Shown: one piece after another, positions 1 to 7,805 of the stretch | Layout: each line of letters starts with the position of its first letter | Numbering within the stretch: the first letter of the stretch is position 1 | Assembly (NCBI GenBank): GCA_900544525.1 | Contig: UQVN01000068.1 | Location: 1 to 13,187, forward strand | Origin: an uncultured Eubacteriales bacterium | GTDB lineage: Bacteria; Bacillota; Clostridia; Lachnospirales; Lachnospiraceae | DNA length: 13,187 nucleotides | Direction of reading: 5' to 3' | The notes under the pieces: generated by a model | What the model saw: only the letters and a program-made list of their open reading frames with translations | What the model was told of the DNA's origin: nothing | Database searches by the model: none | Program-made: the position numbers and the translations under genes

Positions 1-1
1 T

Positions 2-2104
2 GAATTTTTAATTGGAAAATTACTTTCTAACAACTTAATTAATTTAGGAATTTATGACGAAGTCGCTAAGTTTTTAGAAGAAAACGGAAAATCGATTTCC
101 AAAGTGGAAACAGCAGAACCAGAACCATCTTTAGGAAATGGGGGATTAGGACGTCTTGCCGCTTGTTTCTTAGATTCTATTGCAACATTAGGACTTCCTG
201 GTGATGGAATCGGTCTTAACTACCACTTAGGCTTATTTAAACAAGTATTTGAAAATCATAGTCAATCAGAAACACCAAATCCTTGGATTGAAAAAAATAG
301 CTGGTTGACAAAAACAGCTCATTCTTATGAAGTACCATTTAAAGATTTCACATTGACTTCTACTTTATATGATATCGATGTGATTGGATATGAAAATAAA
401 GTGAATAAACTTCATTTATTTGACTTAGACTCTGTCAATGAAAACATTGTGAAAAAAGGGATTTCTTTTGATAAGACCGATATTAAAGAAAATTTAACAC
501 TCTTCCTCTATCCTGATGATAGCGACGAAGCAGGACACCAACTTCGTATTTACCAACAATACTTTATGGTAAGTAATGGTGCTCAATTTATTTTAGAAGA
601 AGCAAAAAGCCGTGGATCCAATCTTCACGATTTAGCTGAGTATGCAGTTGTTCAGATCAACGATACTCATCCAAGCCTTGTGATTCCTGAATTTATCCGT
701 CTTTTGATGAAAGAAGGAATTTCCTTTGACGAAGCATCTACTATTGTAACAAATATGTGTGCTTATACCAACCATACTATTTTAGCAGAAGCTCTTGAAA
801 AATGGCCAGTGCATTATTTAGAAGAAATCGTTCCACACTTAATGCCAATTATCCATAACTTAGATAAAGCTGTAAAAGAAAAATTTGACGATCCTTCTGT
901 GGCAATTATCGATAAAGAAGATCGTGTTCATATGGCGCACATGGATATTCATTATGGATTTAGCATCAACGGCGTTGCTGCGCTCCATACAGAAATTCTT
1001 AAAAATAGCGAATTAAAAAATTTCTATGAAATCTATCCTGAGAAATTTAATAATAAAACAAATGGTATTACGTTCCGTCGTTGGTTAATGCATTGTAACC
1101 ATCCACTTACTTCTTTTATTGAACAGCGCATCGGAAATGGCTTTAAGAAAGACGCAGAAGAACTTCAAAAATTAGGTGAATTTTTAAATGATGAAGAAAG
1201 TTTAAATCAATTGCTTGCTATTAAAAAAGAAGCGAAAATTCAGTTGAAAAACTTTATTCTTGAAAATGTTGGAGAAGAAATTAATGAAAATTCTATTTTT
1301 GATATTCAAATCAAACGTCTTCATGAATATAAACGCCAACAGATGAACGCTCTTTACATCATTCATAAGTATATGGAAATCAAAAATGGCAATAAACCTT
1401 CCACTCCTATTACCTTTATTTTTGGTGCAAAAGCGGCTCCTGCTTATATTATTGCAAAAGATATTATTCACTTAATTCTCTGTTTACAAGAATTGGTAAA
1501 CAAAGATCCAGAAGTCAGCCCATACATGAAAATTGTCATGGTGGAAAACTACAATGTTAGTGCAGCAGAAAAATTAATTCCTGCTTGTGATGTTTCCGAA
1601 CAAATTTCTTTAGCATCTAAAGAAGCTTCTGGTACTGGTAACATGAAATTCATGTTAAATGGTGCTGTTACCCTTGGAACTTTAGATGGCGCAAACGTGG
1701 AAATCGCTGAACTTGTTGGCGAAGATAATATTTATGTATTTGGAGAATCTAGCGAACAAGTAATTAAACATTATGAAAAAGCAGATTGCTGTTCCAAAGA
1801 TTTTTATGAAAAAGATGCTCATATTAAAGAAATGGTCGACTTTATCATTAGCGATGAAATTACAAAAATCGGTGATAGTGAAAAATTAACACGACTTCAT
1901 AAAGAAATCGTTGGAAAAGATTGGTTTATGACACTTCTTGATATCAATGACTACATTAAAGTAAAAGAACAAGTATTTGCTGATTATGAACATCGCATAA
2001 CATGGGCTAAGAAAATGTTAATCAATATTTCAAAAGCTGGTTTCTTCTCTGCAGACCGCACAATCGCTCAGTATGAAAATGATATTTGGCATTTAAGAGG
2101 ATAA
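2..2104 (+). CDS. glgP: Glycogen phosphorylase, 5'-truncated by window edge
   Basis: Releases glucose-1-phosphate from the non-reducing ends of glycogen or other alpha-1,4-glucans, using phosphate and a PLP cofactor, in the cytoplasm. The frame is open from base 2 and begins EFLIGKLLSNNLINLG, the conserved N-terminal phosphorylase motif. The GTG at 104 is therefore internal, and about 50 residues are missing upstream. Visible in order: EPSLGNGGLGRLAACFLDS (residues about 40-58 of the partial protein), QINDTHPSL, NGITFRRW, the IKRLHEYKRQ motif, and the PLP site SGTGNMKFML with the Schiff-base lysine at bases 1646-1648 (partial residue 549), followed by GTLDGANVEI. The 700 visible residues fit a full length near 750, as in clostridial enzymes. 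It is the only plus-strand gene and ends at a strong hairpin terminator. Substrate preference (glycogen or maltodextrin) cannot be decided from the sequence. Confidence 0.97.
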   Translation, partial: EFLIGKLLSNNLINLGIYDEVAKFLEENGKSISKVETAEPEPSLGNGGLGRLAACFLDSIATLGLPGDGIGLNYHLGLFKQVFENHSQSETPNPWIEKNSWLTKTAHSYEVPFKDFTLTSTLYDIDVIGYENKVNKLHLFDLDSVNENIVKKGISFDKTDIKENLTLFLYPDDSDEAGHQLRIYQQYFMVSNGAQFILEEAKSRGSNLHDLAEYAVVQINDTHPSLVIPEFIRLLMKEGISFDEASTIVTNMCAYTNHTILAEALEKWPVHYLEEIVPHLMPIIHNLDKAVKEKFDDPSVAIIDKEDRVHMAHMDIHYGFSINGVAALHTEILKNSELKNFYEIYPEKFNNKTNGITFRRWLMHCNHPLTSFIEQRIGNGFKKDAEELQKLGEFLNDEESLNQLLAIKKEAKIQLKNFILENVGEEINENSIFDIQIKRLHEYKRQQMNALYIIHKYMEIKNGNKPSTPITFIFGAKAAPAYIIAKDIIHLILCLQELVNKDPEVSPYMKIVMVENYNVSAAEKLIPACDVSEQISLASKEASGTGNMKFMLNGAVTLGTLDGANVEIAELVGEDNIYVFGESSEQVIKHYEKADCCSKDFYEKDAHIKEMVDFIISDEITKIGDSEKLTRLHKEIVGKDWFMTLLDINDYIKVKEQVFADYEHRITWAKKMLINISKAGFFSADRTIAQYENDIWHLRG

Positions 2105-2146
2105 TTCTTTTAAAAGAACATAAAAGAACAAATAAAGCAATATATC

Positions 2147-2186
2147 AAAAAAGAAACTTCCTGTTTTATCAGGAAGTTTCTTTTTT
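2147..2186. terminator. Bidirectional intrinsic terminator between convergent genes
   Basis: A perfect 17-bp inverted repeat (arms 2147-2163 and 2170-2186) encloses a 6-nt loop. The core is GAAACTTCCTG paired with CAGGAAGTTTC. The outer part is an A6 tract pairing with a T6 tract, so each strand reads as a stem followed by a U-run. It can stop glycogen phosphorylase transcription from the left and HPt-gene transcription from the right. The right arm overlaps the stop codon of the minus-strand HPt gene (2185-2187). Confidence 0.93.
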
Positions 2187-2535
2187 AGTCCAATTGTTTT
2201 AATATTGAAATCACTTGTTCATAACTTTGTTTTAGTAGTTCAAATAACCGAGGGATTTCTAAATATTGTTCTTGTCGTACTGCCTTTACGACAGCATCTG
2301 CATAATGAAAAATCGATTGTAAACCTAAATTAGCAGCAACCCCTTTTAATGTATGTGCAAAACTTTCTATTCCAGCATAATCATTTTCTTCTATCGCTTG
2401 ACATAAAGTACCATACGTTTTATCTTCTACAAATTTTTTTAAAAATCGCTTTGCTAGCATTTCATTTCCAGAAAATCGAGCGACTAATTCCTCATAGGAA
2501 AAACCTAATTCTTGAAATGCTTCTTGTCCTGTCAT
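2185..2535 (-). CDS. Stand-alone HPt (histidine phosphotransfer) protein
   Basis: A 116-residue protein that is almost entirely one Hpt domain. The signature SFAHTLKGVAANLG places the phospho-accepting histidine at residue 61, within the usual helical bundle. HPt proteins carry phosphoryl groups between the receiver of a hybrid histidine kinase and a downstream response regulator in cytoplasmic phosphorelays. No catalytic kinase or receiver domain is present here or in neighbouring genes, so its partners must be encoded elsewhere. The frame is open to 2574, but the ATG at 2535 is preferred because GAGGAG lies 5 nt upstream, while the upstream ATG has no clear site. It lies 87 bp downstream of telA in the same direction, with no strong terminator between them, so co-transcription with xpaC-telA is plausible but unproven. 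The Hpt family call is firm; the pathway is unknown. Confidence 0.88.
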   Translation of the reverse strand: MTGQEAFQELGFSYEELVARFSGNEMLAKRFLKKFVEDKTYGTLCQAIEENDYAGIESFAHTLKGVAANLGLQSIFHYADAVVKAVRQEQYLEIPRLFELLKQSYEQVISILKQLD

Positions 2536-2540
2536 ATCTT

Positions 2541-2546
2541 CTCCTC
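2541..2546 (-). promoter_or_regulatory. Ribosome-binding site deciding the HPt start
   Basis: GAGGAG on the minus strand, 5 nt before the ATG at 2535. It supports a 116-residue protein rather than the longer 129-residue open frame. Confidence 0.8.
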
Positions 2547-2622
2547 TTTTCTTCATACCTTTTATAGAAAACATAATTTAAACGATGAAAAACATCTTAC
2601 ATATCTTAATATTTTATATTTC

Positions 2623-3771
2623 TCATGGTTTTGCATATTGAAGAAGCTTTGCTTTTAATTCTCCTTCTATTTTTGCTAATTCTGATTCTGCTTCTATTCG
2701 TTTTTGTCTTCCTTCCACTTGGATCTGTAACACTTCATCTAAAGTAGAAATTAAAGATTCATTTGTATATTTCAATGTTTCAATATCTACAATTCCTCTT
2801 TCTGATTCTCTCGCTGTTTCTACCGTTGCCATTTTTAATGCTTCTGCATTCTTTTTCAACAATTCATTGGTCATATCCGTTACTTCTCTTTGCGCCCTCA
2901 CCGCCTGCTCAGAATGTGCGATTCCAAGAGCTAATACCATCTGGCTTTTCCAAAGGGGAATGGTATTGACAATCGTTGACTGGATTTTCTCAGACATAGT
3001 TGTATCATTATTTTGCACCAAACGGATTTGAGGTGCCATCTGCACAGAAATCATTCGAGTTAACTCTAAATCATGAATTTTCTTTTCAAAACGATTGCAT
3101 AAAGAATTTAAATCATTCACCGCCTGGGCATCTTCTGGAAGCCCTGTTCGATTTGCTTTTTCCATCAAAATTGTTAACTCTTCTCTTTGAACTTTTGATA
3201 ACTTTTGTTTTCCCGCCAAAATATACATGGTAAGTTCTTTATAATAGTTTTTATTTAGTTCATATAACTGATCAAGAACCGCAACATCTTTTAAAAGCTG
3301 AATTTGATGTTTTTCTAATAGATTGCATATTTCGGTTACGTTAGACTCCGCTTTTGCATATTTCGCTTTCATTGTATTAATGCGATTGTTTGTCTTTTTA
3401 AAAAATCCAAATAACCCACCTTTTTCTTCTTCCTCAATATCGAAGTTCTTTAACTCCATTACCACATTGGAAAGCATTTGTCCAATTTCCCCTAAATCTT
3501 TGTTTTTTACATGACCAAGAGCACTTTCTGAAAAATCAGCCATCTTTTTTTGAGCACCTGCGCCATATTGTAACACTTGATTGGAATTGGCAAGATCAAT
3601 TTGTTTTGAAAATTGTTCCACCATTTTCTTCTCTTCTTCACTTAATGGAATTTCTTCTTCCACTTGCTCTTGCTTTTTCTCTTCTACAAAAACGGCTTCC
3701 TTTTTTTCTTCTGGAAAAGGTTCAAATGTCAGAGTCGGTGTTTCTTTTAACATTTCCTCTAAATCGCTCAT
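2623..3771 (-). CDS. telA: TelA-family (toxic anion resistance) protein
   Basis: A 382-residue soluble, mostly helical protein of the TelA/KlaB/YaaN family, known for tellurite resistance in plasmids and linked in Firmicutes to tolerance of cell-envelope antimicrobials. Its biochemical activity is not established. Family hallmarks: an acidic N-terminus containing PTLTFEPFPEE (residues 12-22), GLFGFFKK (119-126), the LEKHQIQLLKDVAVLDQLYELN stretch (152-173) followed by KELTMYILAGKQKL, and a C-terminal region rich in heptad-like helices. There is no signal peptide or membrane segment. The start follows the xpaC stop by 1 nt and has AAGGAGG 9 nt upstream (3781-3787), inside the end of xpaC, which indicates translational coupling. 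The xpaC-telA pairing is common in Firmicutes and suggests a membrane-anchored partner (XpaC) working with a cytoplasmic one (TelA). The family is certain; the substrate, or whether it resists any anion in this host, is not. Confidence 0.94.
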   Translation of the reverse strand: MSDLEEMLKETPTLTFEPFPEEKKEAVFVEEKKQEQVEEEIPLSEEEKKMVEQFSKQIDLANSNQVLQYGAGAQKKMADFSESALGHVKNKDLGEIGQMLSNVVMELKNFDIEEEEKGGLFGFFKKTNNRINTMKAKYAKAESNVTEICNLLEKHQIQLLKDVAVLDQLYELNKNYYKELTMYILAGKQKLSKVQREELTILMEKANRTGLPEDAQAVNDLNSLCNRFEKKIHDLELTRMISVQMAPQIRLVQNNDTTMSEKIQSTIVNTIPLWKSQMVLALGIAHSEQAVRAQREVTDMTNELLKKNAEALKMATVETARESERGIVDIETLKYTNESLISTLDEVLQIQVEGRQKRIEAESELAKIEGELKAKLLQYAKP

Positions 3772-3772
3772 C

Positions 3773-5113
3773 TTATTTCTCCTCCTTTGTCTTTTCTAAT
3801 TCATTCTTTACAAGTCCTTCTCTTGCAAGAATCGTTTTCAACACAGAAATATCTGCAGACACATCCATAGCCTCTGCCGAATATAAGTCATCATACATAG
3901 TTTCTAATGCAGTATTCATCGTATCTAAAGTATCTTCAATCTCTGTTCGAATTTTCTTTTGGTTTGCACCAGAAACATCACTATCTTCTAACTTTTCATA
4001 AGTACGAACTAATTTCAACATGGTTGGCAAATAATAATTTTTCAGCCTTCGAATTTCTTCTACTTTAGCTGGATTTTCTTCCACATATTGGAAAATTTTC
4101 TCTGAAATATTTTCTAAACGAGCTAATTTTTCTGAAATAATTGGCTCTGATATTTCTCGATTTACTGCTCGAATTTCTTCAATCAATTGTCTTCCTTCTT
4201 CAATTTCTTTAAAAATATAGCGCATCTCTTCTGACATATTCTCTTGTTCTTTTTGTCGCTCTTTTTCTAACTTCTCGTTTTCATATCGCCTCTGCTCTAG
4301 TTCTTGATATTGATGATAGATTTCATCCGTTCCAATCAGACATGTCTCATTATTATCAAGATGTCCTTCTGGAAGCGCCCCTAATGCGAGCATTTCCTTT
4401 ACTTCTTTTAATACTTTTCTCTTTTTAATACCAACATATTGAGCCAATTCTTTAATATCCACATATCCTTTTGCTCTTAATAAAGAAATATAGCGCATCA
4501 TCCTCTGATTCTTTTGTAAAAGATCAATGCCTTCTCCTAAAAATGCTGCGGACAATATTGTCGGAATTAAAAAACCGATAAAGAAATTCATAAAACCGCC
4601 TGTTATCATCCATAAAATTCCAAAAATAAGCGTAGCAATTCCAAATCCAGTTAGACATAAAGAAGCAAAAACCGTATATAACGTTCCTCTTACCTTTAAT
4701 GGGGCTCTTTTTCGAACGGGAATTTCTAACTGTCCTTCTATAATTTTTTCTTGAATCTTCTTTTTTCCATAGTGCACAGGACCTTTTCTTCTAGAATTTC
4801 TAAGTTCTTTTCGCCTTTTTTCCGCTTCCATAGAACGCCTTACATCTTTTTTCGCCCCCTCAACGGCATAAAACAGATCTTCTTTCACATCTTGCCATGC
4901 AGAATTAATATCTTTTTTCGTACTAGAAAATGACTTCTTAAAGGAAGTATTTAATTCATCATTCCACTGTTTTACCGTATTTCCAACACTTTTTGAGAGC
5001 TCATCAAAATCCCAATTGTCAATGGCATCTTGCACTAAATCTTCTATTTGTTTCCCTAAATCTGAAGAATCATTTTTCTTTTTATGCTTTTGTTCCTTCT
5101 TATTTTCTCCCAT
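3773..5113 (-). CDS. xpaC: XpaC-like membrane protein (5-bromo-4-chloroindolyl phosphate hydrolysis family)
   Basis: A 446-residue protein paired with TelA. The family name comes from a Bacillus gene affecting hydrolysis of an indolyl phosphate dye; no phosphatase motif is visible, so the name should not be read as an enzyme assignment. Layout from the ATG at 5113: a charged N-terminal region (1-140) containing an amphipathic stretch (KQIEDLVQDAIDNWDFDELS, 21-40); two hydrophobic segments, about 145-170 and 173-195; a segment at about 205-262 (RYISLLRAKGYVDIKELAQ to ETCLIG) resembling a winged-helix fold; a charged coiled coil at about 265-300; and a helical C-terminus. The open frame reaches a TTG at 5185. 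The ATG at 5113 is chosen because the intervening stretch looks like a promoter and leader, but its ribosome-binding site is poorly spaced (GGAG 12 nt and AAGGAG 17 nt upstream), so the exact start is uncertain. Likely first gene of xpaC-telA-HPt. Confidence 0.86.
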   Translation of the reverse strand: MGENKKEQKHKKKNDSSDLGKQIEDLVQDAIDNWDFDELSKSVGNTVKQWNDELNTSFKKSFSSTKKDINSAWQDVKEDLFYAVEGAKKDVRRSMEAEKRRKELRNSRRKGPVHYGKKKIQEKIIEGQLEIPVRKRAPLKVRGTLYTVFASLCLTGFGIATLIFGILWMITGGFMNFFIGFLIPTILSAAFLGEGIDLLQKNQRMMRYISLLRAKGYVDIKELAQYVGIKKRKVLKEVKEMLALGALPEGHLDNNETCLIGTDEIYHQYQELEQRRYENEKLEKERQKEQENMSEEMRYIFKEIEEGRQLIEEIRAVNREISEPIISEKLARLENISEKIFQYVEENPAKVEEIRRLKNYYLPTMLKLVRTYEKLEDSDVSGANQKKIRTEIEDTLDTMNTALETMYDDLYSAEAMDVSADISVLKTILAREGLVKNELEKTKEEK

Positions 5114-5156
5114 CTCTTCTACTTTCTCCACTCCTTTTTGTCCTGTTGTATTTTTT

Positions 5157-5185
5157 ATTTTACCATCATTATTCTTCCCATACAA
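5157..5185 (-). promoter_or_regulatory. Candidate sigma-A-type promoter for xpaC-telA
   Basis: On the minus strand, TTGTAT (5180-5185), a 17-nt spacer and TAAAAT (5157-5162). The -10 matches the consensus at five of six positions and the -35 at three. It sits about 44 bases before the preferred xpaC ATG and downstream of the aminotransferase terminator, which is where a promoter for this unit is expected. It rests on base matches only. Confidence 0.35.
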
Positions 5186-5203
5186 GGACTTTCAAACGAT
5201 GAG

Positions 5204-5255
5204 AAAAAACCTTTAAAGTCTCTTGAATCCTGTTCAATCGCCTTCAAAGGTTTTT
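5204..5255 (-). terminator. Intrinsic terminator after the aminotransferase gene
   Basis: Arms 5205-5218 and 5242-5255 pair over 14 positions; the single mismatch in the DNA becomes a G-U pair in minus-strand RNA. A smaller hairpin lies inside (TTGAA 5223-5227 with TTCAA 5233-5237). Minus-strand RNA ends in a run of six U (complement of 5204-5209). The hairpin begins about 28 nt after the aminotransferase stop, separating that gene from xpaC. The arms are AT-rich, so readthrough is possible. Confidence 0.7.
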
Positions 5256-5283
5256 ACCATTTCCACGTTATCTGCGTTTCCTC

Positions 5284-6555
5284 TTATTTGTTTTCTTCTA
5301 ATAACTGACTAACCCCTGCAAGTTTTACACAAAGACAGAACAAATCCATCGCCTTTTGCAGTTCTTCACAAGTTGGATAAGAAGGAGCGATTCGGATATT
5401 TTTATCTTCTGGATCATTTCCATATGGATACGTTGCTCCTGCTCCTGTCATTACAACTCCCGCTTCTTTTGCTAAAGAAATTGTCTTCTTTGCACAGCCT
5501 TTATACGTATCAACCGCTACAAAGTATCCCCCATCTGGACTTTGCCATGTGGCAAGCCCTGTATCCTTTAATTCTCTCTCTAATGTCTTAAGAACAATAT
5601 CAAATTTTGGACGAAGTTCTTGTGCAAGTTGATCCATATGTCGTAATACTCCATCTGCATCTTTAAAAAACTGTAAGGTACGAAGCTGATTTAATTTATC
5701 AGATCCGATAGTCTGTACACCCATGCGTTTTTTTGTTTCTTCTATATTTTTTACACTAGAGGCCATAAGAGCCACTCCTGCTCCTGGAAATGTAATTTTC
5801 GATGTGGAAAAGAAATAAAAGACTCTATCTTCATTTCCAGCATCCTTTGATGCTTTTAAAATATCTTTCAATGGATGCTTTTTATAAACATAATGTACCC
5901 CATATGCATTATCCCACATAATTCGAAAATCTTTTGCCGCTGTTTTCATAGAGGCAAGTCTTTCTACTACTTCATCACTATAGCAAATTCCTTGTGGATT
6001 TGAAAAAAGTGGAACACACCAAATTCCTTTAATGGAATCATCTTCTGCCACAAGCTGTTCCACTAAATCCATATCTGGTCCTTGTTCTGTCATTGGAATA
6101 TTGATCATTTCAACTCCAAACTCTTGTGTCACAGCAAAATGGCGATCATACCCTGGACAAGGACATAAAAACTTCACCTTTGGAAGTTTTGACCAAGGAG
6201 TCTCTCCACCTGTTCCAAATAAAAAACAACGAGCAATCGTATCATACATCATATTTAAACTAGAGTTTCCACCAATAATCATCTGTTCTGTAGGAATATT
6301 TAAAAGTTCACTAAATAATTCCTTCACTTCTGGTACTCCATCTAAAATCCCATAATTTCTTGCATCTACTCCTGCTTTTGTCATATAATCGACTTTTATA
6401 TCAAAAATAGAGTTCGTGCAATCTAGTTGTTTTCCAGATGGCTTCCCTCTTGACATATCAAGCGCTAAATTTTGTGATTTATATGTGTCATATTCTTTTT
6501 GTAATTGTTGTTGTAATTGCTTTAACTCTTCTATTGATAATGATGTAACAGCCAC
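5284..6555 (-). CDS. PLP-dependent aspartate-type aminotransferase (class I fold, PF12897-type)
   Basis: Predicted to move an amino group between aspartate or a related amino acid and a 2-oxo acid using PLP, in the cytoplasm. The 423-residue protein resembles, from memory, the Corynebacterium glutamicum aspartate aminotransferase AspT subgroup rather than classical AspC: LDMSRGKPS (32-40), RNYGILDG (66-73), CPCPGYDRHF (131-140), VPLFSNPQG (181-189), WDNAYGVHY (214-222), STSKITFPGAG with the Schiff-base lysine at 253, GGYFVAVD, and RIAPSYP with the substrate-carboxylate arginine at 388. The open frame extends to an ATG at 6594, but the GTG at 6555 is preferred: AAGGAGG sits exactly 7 nt upstream and residue 1 then aligns with family N-termini. 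It has its own promoter upstream and a hairpin terminator downstream, so it is probably a single-gene unit. Aspartate as substrate is inferred from family resemblance. Confidence 0.92.
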   Translation of the reverse strand: MAVTSLSIEELKQLQQQLQKEYDTYKSQNLALDMSRGKPSGKQLDCTNSIFDIKVDYMTKAGVDARNYGILDGVPEVKELFSELLNIPTEQMIIGGNSSLNMMYDTIARCFLFGTGGETPWSKLPKVKFLCPCPGYDRHFAVTQEFGVEMINIPMTEQGPDMDLVEQLVAEDDSIKGIWCVPLFSNPQGICYSDEVVERLASMKTAAKDFRIMWDNAYGVHYVYKKHPLKDILKASKDAGNEDRVFYFFSTSKITFPGAGVALMASSVKNIEETKKRMGVQTIGSDKLNQLRTLQFFKDADGVLRHMDQLAQELRPKFDIVLKTLERELKDTGLATWQSPDGGYFVAVDTYKGCAKKTISLAKEAGVVMTGAGATYPYGNDPEDKNIRIAPSYPTCEELQKAMDLFCLCVKLAGVSQLLEENK

Positions 6556-6562
6556 AATGAGC

Positions 6563-6569
6563 CCTCCTT
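6563..6569 (-). promoter_or_regulatory. Ribosome-binding site deciding a GTG start
   Basis: AAGGAGG on the minus strand, 7 nt before the GTG at 6555. It marks the GTG, not the upstream ATG at 6594, as the aminotransferase start. The ATG alternative would place this site inside the coding region. Confidence 0.85.
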
Positions 6570-6606
6570 CATTCCTCTTATGTTTTATTTTCATTCATCT
6601 TAAAAT

Positions 6607-6635
6607 ATTCTATCAGTTCACTTTAGATAATGCAA
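6607..6635 (-). promoter_or_regulatory. Extended -10 promoter for the aminotransferase
   Basis: On the minus strand, TTGCAT (6630-6635), a 17-nt spacer, and TAGAAT (6607-6612) preceded by TGA (6613-6615), which gives the extended -10 form TGnTAtAAT. It lies about 52 bases before the GTG start, in the 104-bp gap after the RACo-like gene. The same TGATAGAAT string occurs upstream of rnc. Confidence 0.6.
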
Positions 6636-6659
6636 TATATAATCCAAAAAATTTCATTT

Positions 6660-7805
6660 TTATAATCGAATTGGAGCAAATTCCATTCGCTTTATAAAAA
6701 GCTCTTGAAATTCTTTCGTTTCTGCTAAATTAATACTTTGTATTCCTCTTATCATATGCTCCATTTCTTCTTTTGCATTGTCATCAAGAATACAATCGAT
6801 AGCCCCTTTTAAAGACGCATTTCCGACTACTTTTATTTTCCCTTGAAAATTGGATGGAAGCATCCCCACCAAAATAGCACTTTTCATATCTAAATGAAAT
6901 CCAAAATTGCCACCAATATAAACTTCTGTTACCTCTTGTGCAGTAACACCATATTGTTTTAACAACAGTTCCATTCCTGCTAATAAAGCTCCTTTTGCTA
7001 GCTGAATTTTTCTTATAATTTCTTGTTTTAAAATCAGTCCCTCTCCTAAAGGAATTCCTGTTGCTTCGTATCTTCTAGCAATGGTTCCTTCTTTATTCAT
7101 CTGATTTCTACATCTTGCCCTTGCAATCCATTCCAACAATGCAGTTCCTTTTCTCCCTGCTCCATGAATGCTCGCTTCAAAAGCTGGCCCCGCGGCCACA
7201 GAAGTTGTATAAAAGCCATTTTCACCAACAATCGCCATCTCGCCATTTGTTCCAAGATCCAATAATAAAGAAACACTCTTTTTCTCTAAAAATTTCAAAT
7301 GATAAAGGCCAGATACAATATCACCACCCACAAACGTACTAATACAAGGCAACAAAATGACTTTTGCTTGACACTGTTTCATCACTTCTATGATTTCTTC
7401 TTCATACAAATCGTTGGAAAGAGAAAATACTTCCAAAAAAGAATATTCTCTCCATCCGCTATCTTCCATATGAAAAGGATAACTTCCTAGCTTCTCTGTC
7501 TTCCGTCCAAGAAATAAATATTCCATCGTGGTATTGGCACTGATCACAATTGTTTTTATCGTTTGCCATTCTTTTGTCAGTTCAAAAAATCCTCGTATCA
7601 GATCTTCTTGCACTAACCGTTTCATAGCAAGAGCACCTTCTTTTGTGCTGCCATAACGAATTCTAGCCGCCACATCTGCTCCATGCTTTTTTTGAGAATT
7701 ATTTTTCCCACATTGTGCCAAAATGGCACCTGTTGTTTCCTCAACAAGTGCCATTCCAATTGTGCTCGTTCCAATATCAACAGCGATACTTTTAGAGCAA
7801 CTCAT
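6660..7805 (-). CDS. RACo-like ASKHA-domain ATPase (DUF4445), lacking the ferredoxin domain
   Basis: A 381-residue protein of the family that includes RACo, the ATP-dependent reductive activator of corrinoid methyltransferase proteins. ASKHA phosphate-binding motifs are present: AVDIGTSTIGMALV (8-21), LLLDLGTNGEM (180-190), AGPAFEASIHGAG (205-217) and YIGGNFGFHLD (296-306), with RKIQLAKGALLAG (265-277) typical of RACo C-terminal domains. RACo itself carries an N-terminal 2Fe-2S ferredoxin domain. Here the ASKHA fold begins at residue 7 and the scattered cysteines form no iron-sulfur motif, so an electron donor would have to be a separate protein, or the role differs. No corrinoid protein or methyltransferase gene is nearby. 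The open frame reaches 7892, but the tandem ATGs at 7808 and 7805 follow AGGAGG, best spaced (6 nt) for 7805. The start overlaps the end of ftsY by 14 nt, implying translational coupling. Family confident, function not. Confidence 0.85.
   Translation of the reverse strand: MSCSKSIAVDIGTSTIGMALVEETTGAILAQCGKNNSQKKHGADVAARIRYGSTKEGALAMKRLVQEDLIRGFFELTKEWQTIKTIVISANTTMEYLFLGRKTEKLGSYPFHMEDSGWREYSFLEVFSLSNDLYEEEIIEVMKQCQAKVILLPCISTFVGGDIVSGLYHLKFLEKKSVSLLLDLGTNGEMAIVGENGFYTTSVAAGPAFEASIHGAGRKGTALLEWIARARCRNQMNKEGTIARRYEATGIPLGEGLILKQEIIRKIQLAKGALLAGMELLLKQYGVTAQEVTEVYIGGNFGFHLDMKSAILVGMLPSNFQGKIKVVGNASLKGAIDCILDDNAKEEMEHMIRGIQSINLAETKEFQELFIKRMEFAPIRL

Noticed and set aside
104..106. GTG at 104 as the start of glycogen phosphorylase
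   Set aside because: The frame upstream to base 2 encodes the conserved phosphorylase motif EFLIGKLLSNNLINLG, so the gene continues past the left edge and the GTG is an internal valine codon.
2111..2130. Tandem copy of TAAAAGAACA after glycogen phosphorylase
   Set aside because: Only two 10-bp units in AT-rich intergenic sequence. There is no further copy and no link to a mobile element, so it is probably chance or slippage.
6641..6660. A/T-only hairpin just after the RACo-like stop codon as a terminator
   Set aside because: The stem is about 6 A-T pairs with no G-C, so it would be too weak for intrinsic termination. Readthrough into the aminotransferase is possible.
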